Source: Candidatus Saccharimonadota bacterium (lineage in GTDB: Bacteria; Patescibacteriota; Saccharimonadia; Saccharimonadales; SLHW01). From it: a DNA stretch of 9,073 bases. A model generated the notes under the pieces. The model ran no database searches. It was not told where the DNA came from and worked only from the letters and a program-made list of their open reading frames with translations. Where the stretch lies: contig SLHW01000055.1 of NCBI GenBank assembly GCA_007135955.1, positions 1 to 9,073 on the forward strand, read 5' to 3'. The translations under genes were made by a program, and so were the position numbers. Shown here one piece after another: positions 1 through 5,541 of the stretch. Every line of letters begins with the position of its first letter. Position 1 is the stretch's first letter.

Positions 1-671
1 CTTTCGGCAGGAGTCAATTCTTCTGGGCTTTTATCAAAGTATGTTTCGCTAGCCTGGATGATACCAAACGCTGATTCGCCAAAATAAACTGAGTTAAGAT
101 ACATTTCTAGAATTTCTTCTTTTTCATATCTTCGTTCAATCGCGATTGACATAGCCAGCTCTTGATACTTACGCAGAAATGTTCGACGATCAGTTAAAAG
201 GTTGTTTTTGACAAGCTGCTGCGTAATCGTTGAACCGCCATAACGAGTAATATCACGGTTTAAAATGTTAGCATACAGTGCTCCAGCAATGTTTCGTGCC
301 GAAAAACCGGCGTGTTCATAAAAATTTCGATCTTCGCTGGCAATCAAAGCTTCTTGAGTATGAATAGGAATCTCAGCGAGGGTTGCGTTGCGCTCATCCG
401 CTGAACGTCCAAAGCTATAGATTGTTTCACCGTGCCTGTCAGCAAGCACGACGCCAGTATTGTTGCGGTTCATTAGTCGTTCTGGATCGTTGATGTCGCG
501 AACAAAGTATAAATACGTCCCAGTCGGAATGACTATCAAGACAATCGCGCTTATCCCACCGATAACTGCAAGTTGTTGCTTACGATTCAGGCTTCGAAAC
601 CAGCGCCATCGATCCTTTGCATAATCGACAGGCATGATTGCGATTCGTTTTATATAGTCAATTTTTTTCAC
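1..671 (-). CDS. Class A penicillin-binding protein, N-terminal part (GT51 peptidoglycan glycosyltransferase), cut by window edge
   Basis: Polymerises lipid II into glycan strands on the outer face of the cytoplasmic membrane; a C-terminal transpeptidase domain is expected but lies outside the window. The visible 223 residues show a basic cytoplasmic tail, one membrane anchor at about 34-57, then the GT51 domain. Family motifs are clear: EDRNFYEH at 113-120 with the first catalytic Glu113, GGSTITQQLVKN at 145-156, RKYQE at 167-171 with the second Glu171, and ERRYEKEEILEMYLN at 179-193 followed by YFG. I chose the GTG at 669-671 because a GAGG Shine-Dalgarno sits 7 bases upstream and the basic tail fits. 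An ATG at codon 13 is the alternative. The gene is divergent from the envelope genes on the plus strand and has its own TATAAT promoter. The identification as class A PBP is firm; which paralogue (PBP1A, 1B or 2-like) cannot be told. Confidence 0.95.
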   Translation of the reverse strand, partial: MKKIDYIKRIAIMPVDYAKDRWRWFRSLNRKQQLAVIGGISAIVLIVIPTGTYLYFVRDINDPERLMNRNNTGVVLADRHGETIYSFGRSADERNATLAEIPIHTQEALIASEDRNFYEHAGFSARNIAGALYANILNRDITRYGGSTITQQLVKNNLLTDRRTFLRKYQELAMSIAIERRYEKEEILEMYLNSVYFGESAFGIIQASETYFDKSPEELTPAE

Positions 672-708
672 GGGAGTTCCTCTTTAAATAGCCTATTCAA
701 AACGATTA

Positions 709-737
709 ATTATAGCGCAGATAGAGCAGTTTGCATA
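709..737 (-). promoter_or_regulatory. Probable sigma-70-type promoter of the PBP gene
   Basis: Read on the minus strand, a perfect TATAAT lies at 709-714. Seventeen bases upstream is TATGCA (732-737), which matches only half of the -35 consensus. Transcription would start near 702, giving a leader of about 30 bases that contains the GAGG ribosome site. The -10 is convincing and the -35 is weak. Confidence 0.6.
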
Positions 738-752
738 GATGAATCGCTCTAT
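721..752. repeat. 7-bp perfect inverted repeat in the divergent promoter region
   Basis: ATAGAGC at 721-727 and GCTCTAT at 746-752 are perfect reverse complements separated by 18 bases. The arms flank the weak -35 element of the PBP promoter, where a dimeric regulator could bind. No U-tract follows, so it does not look like a terminator. A chance occurrence is quite possible for arms this short. Confidence 0.35.
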
Positions 753-780
753 AGTAACGGTGGTACTACAGGTGATTATT

Positions 781-789
781 TGTTACACT
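781..789 (+). promoter_or_regulatory. Extended -10 promoter element for the rightward envelope genes
   Basis: TGTTACACT at 781-789 fits the extended -10 form TGn plus TACACT (a 5 of 6 match to TATAAT). There is no good -35 at 16-18 bases upstream, which extended -10 promoters can do without. The predicted start near 796 gives a leader of about 27 bases before the ATG at 823. Confidence 0.45.
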
Positions 790-822
790 AGCGTAAGCAG
801 TTAAATTTGAATAAGTTACTCT

Positions 823-1401
823 ATGCCGAATAAATCCTCAAAAAAACTTTCTTATAGTGAATGGCTACAACTAAGCGCAATTCGTACTGGGCGAGCCTTT
901 TTTATACTAACTCTAGTATACGTGGTGACTATCGTACTCTATGATGCATTTGCACTAGTGACACCTGATATGCTGCAGATTCGGTGGCTAGTCGCTGCTA
1001 CACTCGCAACAGGCAGCGCACTACTTTGGTATAGCGCCCGTCGCAAGCGTGCACCGGCAAAGTATTATGCTCGTTTATTGTATGGCTATATCTTATTAGC
1101 ACTGCTATTTGCAAGCGTGAACGTCTATATCGGTCGAGGCATGGCCTCCAAGGCGGTAGCACTTTATGTTCTAGCGATACTTGTCGCTGGATTGCTGCTG
1201 CGACGCGCAGCAATATACATGGCCGCTATTATCGCTACGGCAGCGTATGTACTTACTGCCATGACGTATGCGATTAATAATCCAAGCGAGGGTTATAAAA
1301 TTGAGCTGTATGGTGAAGTTGGTTTTTATAGTGGCCTACTGTTCATAACGGCAGCACTTATCTGGGATATCGTCCGATCAAAAAATGCTGACGATAGCTA
1401 G
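823..1401 (+). CDS. Six-helix integral membrane protein of unknown function
   Basis: I do not recognise this 192-residue protein. It has six hydrophobic segments at about 25-45, 54-71, 84-103, 110-126, 129-150 and 166-185. Basic clusters (KSSKK and RTGR at the N-terminus, RRKR at 73-76, RR at 127-128, RSK at 185-187) all fall on one side. This predicts both ends in the cytoplasm. No catalytic motif is visible. Bundles of this kind occur as the membrane module of sensor kinases, but no signalling domain follows, so that is only a thought. The start is the first ATG after an in-frame TGA at 808-810; no clear Shine-Dalgarno precedes it. The stop codon TAG overlaps the ribosome site of the next gene, which lies in the same reading frame, so the two are probably translated together and may act together. 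Confidence 0.8.
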   Translation: MPNKSSKKLSYSEWLQLSAIRTGRAFFILTLVYVVTIVLYDAFALVTPDMLQIRWLVAATLATGSALLWYSARRKRAPAKYYARLLYGYILLALLFASVNVYIGRGMASKAVALYVLAILVAGLLLRRAAIYMAAIIATAAYVLTAMTYAINNPSEGYKIELYGEVGFYSGLLFITAALIWDIVRSKNADDS

Positions 1402-1416
1402 GAGCCACCGTCGGTG
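1401..1416 (+). promoter_or_regulatory. Ribosome binding site deciding a GTG start, overlapping the upstream stop
   Basis: GGAG at 1401-1404 begins on the last base of the preceding TAG stop and lies 9 bases before GTG at 1414. This supports the GTG start and implies coupled translation or reinitiation from the six-helix protein gene. Confidence 0.65.
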
Positions 1417-2256
1417 AGGCATAACCGTGGCAGTCCCTTGCCTTTGTATATAATCGGTTCGCTGTTGTTTTTGGTAGCCGTTTACCTATCTACCTTAGCA
1501 GTTTTAGATAACTATTCTCGACAGTATCCACCGAACCGAAAATCGACTGAAGCTGTCGACCAGAACCAAGAGCGGGTGCACAGTAGGCTTAGTTTAGTCG
1601 ATCAGCAGGTGCTACTTGATTGGCTAGATATTCGTACGTTGCCAAATCTTCGGCTAATAAGTGACTTGCCAGCGATCACGGGTGAGCCGGCGGCAGACTC
1701 TACGATACGCGAATTAGCTATCTCAATGAACATAAATAAAACAGCTGAACCAGTGCTCGAGCTGGTTGAGTTTACCCATCAAGAAACAAATAGCCGGTCC
1801 GTATTGCTTCAGCCTTATGTAATAGATGATATGTCGAATTTATTAAATGAAGCACAGAGAGATAATCTGCCTCTTCGTATTGTCGAAGGCTATCATTCGG
1901 TCGATGAAACTACCGATATTTTTCAGATTGGACTCGAAAGTAGTGCCGTTACACCCTCTCAATTAGTTCGTAAACAAAATATCGAAGCGTTAATCACGGT
2001 ACTAGAGCGCCAGTCGCCACCGGGTTTTTCATATACTCATACAGGGTTTGCGATAAGCTTTTCCTGTGATGAGCTATCAGAAGAGCTTTTCATTTCTTCG
2101 ATTTGCTACAGCAGGCTCAAACGCAACAACTTTGAACTAGCGAGAAAACATGGCATAATTCCCGTTTTACCGGACTATGATGATCGTCAGCAACTCATAA
2201 ATTTGAGGCCTTGGCAGTACTTGTGGGTGGGCCGCGATACTACGTATATTGATTAA
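1414..2256 (+). CDS. Membrane-anchored VanY/M15-like protein lacking the catalytic residues (probable pseudo-carboxypeptidase)
   Basis: A 280-residue protein with an N-terminal membrane anchor at about 11-31 and a remainder predicted to lie outside the cell. The second half follows the layout of VanY-type D,D-carboxypeptidases (peptidase M15B/LAS fold). GYHS at 159-162 stands where these enzymes have GYRS. SYTHTGFAIS at 206-215 stands where they have SxHxxGxAxD. A helix like the nAwkyGF segment lies at about 238-248, and RPWQ at 265-268 followed by WVG stands where they have EPWH followed by YVG. Every expected functional position is changed: zinc ligands His to Thr208, Asp to Ser215 and His to Gln268, the catalytic Glu to Arg265, and the substrate Arg to His161. 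His209 is the only histidine nearby. I infer a fold kept for binding, perhaps of peptidoglycan stems, without D,D-peptidase activity. The first domain (about 32-130) is unrecognised. The family call rests on short motifs and spacing. Confidence 0.65.
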   Translation: MRHNRGSPLPLYIIGSLLFLVAVYLSTLAVLDNYSRQYPPNRKSTEAVDQNQERVHSRLSLVDQQVLLDWLDIRTLPNLRLISDLPAITGEPAADSTIRELAISMNINKTAEPVLELVEFTHQETNSRSVLLQPYVIDDMSNLLNEAQRDNLPLRIVEGYHSVDETTDIFQIGLESSAVTPSQLVRKQNIEALITVLERQSPPGFSYTHTGFAISFSCDELSEELFISSICYSRLKRNNFELARKHGIIPVLPDYDDRQQLINLRPWQYLWVGRDTTYID

Positions 2257-2259
2257 AAT

Positions 2260-2289
2260 TTGCAAAAGTATCACATCATTATGTAGTAT
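2260..2289 (+). promoter_or_regulatory. Possible promoter immediately upstream of the hydrolase gene
   Basis: TTGCAA (2260-2265) and TAGTAT (2284-2289) are 18 bases apart and each matches its consensus at 4 of 6 positions. They fill most of the 35-base gap before the ATG at 2292. Initiation would fall at or just after that ATG, so the transcript would be leaderless, or translation would begin at the second in-frame ATG at 2301. TATGTA at 2280-2285 is an alternative -10. Confidence 0.3.
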
Positions 2290-2291
2290 AG

Positions 2292-3236
2292 ATGAAACCC
2301 ATGGTCAAAATATCGAAAAATAAGCTGAATGTGCACATTGAGCCGTTGAATATGAACGGCCTGCGAGGTCGTGTTTTACGGGCACCAGCTAAGCGAAAAA
2401 AGCAAAACAAACAGATTCTTTTGCTCTACGGTCATCATGCCAGTATAGAGCGAATGATTGGCTTTGCCGAAGAACTTCACAAGTACGGTCACGTTACATT
2501 GCCCGATTTTCCTGGTTTTGGCGGTATGCAAAGCTTGTATCGGATGAATGAACAGCCAACCGTCGATGCGCTAGCTGATTATCTGGCGGCATTTGTAAAA
2601 ATGCAGTATAAATCACGAAGGTTTACGATTGTTGCCATGTCGTTTGGCTTTGTTGTCGCCACTCGGATGCTACAGAAATATCCAGAACTAGCAAAAAAAG
2701 TAGATATGGTTATTAGCATTGCTGGTTTTGTGCATCATGAAGATTTCAAGATGAAGCAACGTACAAAACTATTTTTTAAGCTTACTGCAAGGATTAATTC
2801 GTATCGGATTGCAGCACTGTTGACTCGCTACATATTATTAAATCGATTAGTTATCTATTTAAGCTATCTGCTGGCTGCTGATAAGAATGTCAAGATGAAA
2901 GAGACAGACTTTGCTGAACGCGTGCGGCGTATATCATTCGAAGTTGAGCTTTGGCAGTCAAATGATGTGCGCACCTATGCATTCACTGGCCTGGAGATGC
3001 TGAGGTTAAACTTGTGTAGCACAGGACAGCAAATTGAAACTCCTGTTACTCACGTTAAGGTGCCCGATGATCGCTATTTTGATAACCGTATAGTCGAACA
3101 GCACTTAAGCGTGGTGTACCGAGAAGTTCAAGTAGTCAAGACAAAGCTCAAAGGACATGCACCAACAGTCATAGCTTCATCTCAAGAGGCTGCACCGTTT
3201 ATTCCGCGTCAGATTCGTTCAATTCTTAAAGCCTGA
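2292..3236 (+). CDS. Alpha/beta-hydrolase fold protein
   Basis: A 314-residue soluble hydrolase; the substrate cannot be told. Strand plus oxyanion region LLLYGHHAS lies at 43-51, and DFPGFGG at 72-78 is typical of the fold. The nucleophile elbow is AMSFG at 115-119 with Ser117, having Ala in place of the first Gly of GxSxG. The acid is probably Asp259 or Asp260 in VPDDRYFD, and the base His289 in KGHAP, so a complete Ser-Asp-His triad is present. A hydrophobic, basic stretch at about 170-196 would form the cap and might touch the membrane. Lying between a peptidoglycan-type protein and two glycosyltransferases, it could act on a lipid or acylated envelope glycan, but this is inference from neighbours only. 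No Shine-Dalgarno precedes the ATG at 2292, and an ATG at codon 4 is an alternative start. The protein ends with TGA. Confidence 0.85.
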   Translation: MKPMVKISKNKLNVHIEPLNMNGLRGRVLRAPAKRKKQNKQILLLYGHHASIERMIGFAEELHKYGHVTLPDFPGFGGMQSLYRMNEQPTVDALADYLAAFVKMQYKSRRFTIVAMSFGFVVATRMLQKYPELAKKVDMVISIAGFVHHEDFKMKQRTKLFFKLTARINSYRIAALLTRYILLNRLVIYLSYLLAADKNVKMKETDFAERVRRISFEVELWQSNDVRTYAFTGLEMLRLNLCSTGQQIETPVTHVKVPDDRYFDNRIVEQHLSVVYREVQVVKTKLKGHAPTVIASSQEAAPFIPRQIRSILKA

Positions 3237-3256
3237 CACTCTCTTAAATAAAGTAG

Positions 3257-3265
3257 TGCTATACT
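3257..3265 (+). promoter_or_regulatory. Extended -10 promoter giving a probably leaderless mRNA
   Basis: TGCTATACT at 3257-3265 is a strong extended -10 (TGn plus TATACT). The hexamer ends 7 bases before the ATG at 3273, so initiation is predicted on or next to the start codon itself. A CTGACA at 3233-3238 is 21 bases away, too far for a normal -35. No Shine-Dalgarno is present in the gap, in agreement with a leaderless message. Confidence 0.55.
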
Positions 3266-3272
3266 GTTTGGT

Positions 3273-4394
3273 ATGAAGATTGGACTGGTGTGTCCGTACA
3301 ATGTTATTGCTGGTGGCGGCGTACAAGAGTGTGTTTTTGCCCTCAGAGAAGAGCTGATAAAGCAGCAACACGATGCCATAATCTTATCCCCTCGACCGAG
3401 AGGATACCGTAAAGAGCCTCCAGATGGAGTTGTTTTTGTAGGAAGTGCCGCAAAGGTAAAGTCATTTCACACAACCTCACAAATATCAGCCAGCGCTGAG
3501 GCTGATTTAATCGATGAACTACTTGATGCTGAGCAGTTCGATATACTTCATTTTCACGAGCCATGGGTTCCAATCGTCAGTCGGCAGATCCTAGCTCGAT
3601 CTAATGCCTGTAATATTGCCACGTTTCACGCCAAGCTTCCTGAAGGTCGCATTAATCGCACAATTGAAAAAGTCATTACGCCCTACACTAGTTCAATTTT
3701 AAAATATTTTGACCAACTTACAGCAGTTTCAGATGCTGCTGCGGAATACGTGTCATCATTGACTGAAGAGCCAATTGCAATTATCCCCAATGGCATAGAC
3801 TTACGAAAATACAAGGGTAAAGCAAAGCAGACACAAAAGACGAAGAATTCCCGCAGTGTTCTGTTCGTCGGCAGGCTCGAACGACGAAAAGGTATCAAAT
3901 ATTTATTGGATGCTTTTAAGCAACTGCAGATTCTCTATGAAGACAATGTCACGTTAAACATCGCTGGCGCAGGGCCAGATGAAAAGCGGCTTAAATATTA
4001 TGTTGAGCAGTACGACATTCAAAATGTGAAATTTCACGGATTCGTTACAGAAGAAAAGAAAATTACATTGTTTCAAGAAGCAACAGTGTTTTGTTCACCG
4101 GCTGTCTACGGCGAAAGCTTCGGAATAGTGCTTCTCGAAGCTATGGCCATTGGCACACCAATAGTTGCTGCCGACAACCCTGGCTATAGCTCAGTCTTAA
4201 AGGAGCGTGGGTCTACTTCAGTTATTAATCCTAAGAATACTCGTGCATTTGCTGAGCGACTTCACGCCTTTCTGTCAGACGAAGAGCTACGAGCCAGCTG
4301 GCAAAGCTGGGGGCACGAGTATGTGCAGCAGTTTACTTACGATGATATTACTCAGCAATACGTTGACTTGTATAAGCGGGCCTGTGTTAAGTAG
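3273..4394 (+). CDS. GT4-family glycosyltransferase, PimA-like
   Basis: A 373-residue GT-B enzyme that transfers a sugar from an activated nucleotide donor, probably at the inner membrane face. The N-terminal acceptor half carries the glycine-rich loop GGGVQ at 14-18, HFHEPW at 93-98 and the conserved His119 in ATFHA. The C-terminal donor half carries NGID at 173-176, GRLERRKG at 200-207 with the phosphate-binding Arg and Lys, and the EX7E motif from Glu281 to Glu289 (ESFGIVLLE). The opening CPYNVIAGGGVQ and the HEPW segment resemble mycobacterial PimA-type mannosyltransferases acting on phosphatidylinositol. The donor and acceptor here are unknown, so no symbol is given. It is followed after 5 bases by a second GT4 gene of identical length. 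Its own extended -10 sits directly on the start codon. Family assignment is secure; the specific reaction is not. Confidence 0.93.
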   Translation: MKIGLVCPYNVIAGGGVQECVFALREELIKQQHDAIILSPRPRGYRKEPPDGVVFVGSAAKVKSFHTTSQISASAEADLIDELLDAEQFDILHFHEPWVPIVSRQILARSNACNIATFHAKLPEGRINRTIEKVITPYTSSILKYFDQLTAVSDAAAEYVSSLTEEPIAIIPNGIDLRKYKGKAKQTQKTKNSRSVLFVGRLERRKGIKYLLDAFKQLQILYEDNVTLNIAGAGPDEKRLKYYVEQYDIQNVKFHGFVTEEKKITLFQEATVFCSPAVYGESFGIVLLEAMAIGTPIVAADNPGYSSVLKERGSTSVINPKNTRAFAERLHAFLSDEELRASWQSWGHEYVQQFTYDDITQQYVDLYKRACVK

Positions 4395-4399
4395 CTGCG

Positions 4400-5521
4400 A
4401 TGCGAATCTGCTTTGCAATCGACGATAGTTTAGACAGGCCAGATGGCGTTCAGCAATACGTTTTAACACTCGGCGCTTGGTATGCAAAGCAAGGTCATGA
4501 CGTTCATTATATTTGTAGCAACACGAGTCGTCGTGATATCGCAAATATACACAGCCTATCTTCTGCTATTCCTATTAAATTTAACAAGAACTCATTATCT
4601 TTTGCTACCCCCTTAAAAAAAGCAACTATTCGCCAATTTTTTAACGATAACCGAATCGATCTTCTTCACGTTCAACTGCCCCATAATCCGCTGTTTAGTG
4701 GACAGCTTATTGCCAATGCGCCAGAGCAAACAACTATCTTTGGGACCTTTCATGTTGCTCCGTATGGCAGATTTGAGCGGATTGCCTTAAGTAGTCTTCA
4801 GTTTGTTTATCGAAAATCACGGAAAAAAATTAATCAACTGTATGCTGTCTCTGAAGTTGCACGACCGTTTGCTGAAAAAACGTATCGACTGCCAGCAAAA
4901 GTTGTACCTAATGCGATAAACATTCAGCGATTTAAATCCGAAGTGGCTGGCAGTAAGTCACGCTCAAGTGACGTTGTTGATATTCGATTTATGGGTCGAC
5001 TCGTTTCAAGAAAAGGCTGCCAACATCTGCTTACAGCTGTGGCAACGCTTATTTATCAGCATAAAATCACCAACATCCGGGTCACTATCGGCGGGAAGGG
5101 TCCGCAGTTAGCTGAATTACGTGCACTAGCAAAAAAGAAAGAAATTGACAGTTACATCGATTTTGTTGGGTTTGTTGCCGAGGACGCTAAAGCAGCTTTT
5201 TTGGGATCAGCTGATATTGTGGTTTTTCCCAGCACTGGAGGAGAAAGTTTTGGCATTGTGCTGGTTGAGGCAATCGCTTCTGGTAGTCTCGTTCTCGCTG
5301 GCAGCAACCCTGGATATCGTGGTGTGCTGGTGCCAAGCGAAGCGTTGTTTGATCCAGAAGACACAGCGTCATTTGCAGCTATCCTTGCCTACTTTATTGA
5401 GCATCCGAAAACTCGTCAGCAGACAGCAAGGCTACAAGCAAACCATATAAAAAAGTTCGATGTCGCAAAAGTTGCACAGCGATTGCTAGGCGACTATCGG
5501 CTGCATCAGAAAAAAACATAG
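4400..5521 (+). CDS. GT4-family glycosyltransferase, second of a tandem pair
   Basis: A 373-residue GT-B glycosyltransferase, the same length as its upstream neighbour and clearly related to it. Visible motifs are DGVQQY at 15-20 (the acceptor-side loop), LLHVQLPH at 88-95, His118 in GTFHV, NAIN at 171-174 where the partner has NGID, GRLVSRKG at 199-206, and EX7E from Glu282 to Glu290 (ESFGIVLVE). The donor-binding half is much closer to the neighbour than the acceptor half. This suggests a shared type of donor but a different acceptor, for example successive steps on one glycolipid. Translation is probably coupled: only 5 bases separate it from the upstream stop, and no Shine-Dalgarno is seen. 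It ends one base from the stop of cysS on the other strand, and its last codons form one arm of an inverted repeat. Substrate unknown. Confidence 0.92.
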   Translation: MRICFAIDDSLDRPDGVQQYVLTLGAWYAKQGHDVHYICSNTSRRDIANIHSLSSAIPIKFNKNSLSFATPLKKATIRQFFNDNRIDLLHVQLPHNPLFSGQLIANAPEQTTIFGTFHVAPYGRFERIALSSLQFVYRKSRKKINQLYAVSEVARPFAEKTYRLPAKVVPNAINIQRFKSEVAGSKSRSSDVVDIRFMGRLVSRKGCQHLLTAVATLIYQHKITNIRVTIGGKGPQLAELRALAKKKEIDSYIDFVGFVAEDAKAAFLGSADIVVFPSTGGESFGIVLVEAIASGSLVLAGSNPGYRGVLVPSEALFDPEDTASFAAILAYFIEHPKTRQQTARLQANHIKKFDVAKVAQRLLGDYRLHQKKT

Positions 5522-5541
5522 CCTAAGTTTTTGTCTGATGC
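5503..5541. terminator. Long imperfect inverted repeat over two convergent stop codons; possible bidirectional terminator
   Basis: GCATCAGA at 5503-5510 pairs with TCTGATGC at 5534-5541. After one mismatch (5511/5533), AAAAAC at 5512-5517 pairs with GTTTTT at 5527-5532, leaving a 9-base loop that holds both stop codons. This gives 14 paired positions readable from either strand. The stem is AT-rich near the loop, and no U-run follows the outer arm, so it is not a textbook intrinsic terminator. It is the only terminator-like structure at this convergent junction. Confidence 0.45.

Noticed and set aside
573..791. A 72-codon plus-strand open frame running from the PBP gene into the divergent region.
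   Set aside because: It overlaps the start, ribosome site and TATAAT promoter of the PBP, and the product has no domain character.
2634..2648. AMSFG instead of GxSxG in the hydrolase as evidence of inactivation.
   Set aside because: Ala at the first position is tolerated in known active alpha/beta hydrolases (AxSxG lipases), and the Asp and His of the triad are in place.
5499..5532. A classical intrinsic terminator made of GGCT/AGCC followed by a T-run at 5528-5532.
   Set aside because: Only four base pairs with a 17-base loop, too weak. The longer inverted repeat at 5503-5541 is the better structure, although it lacks a trailing U-run.
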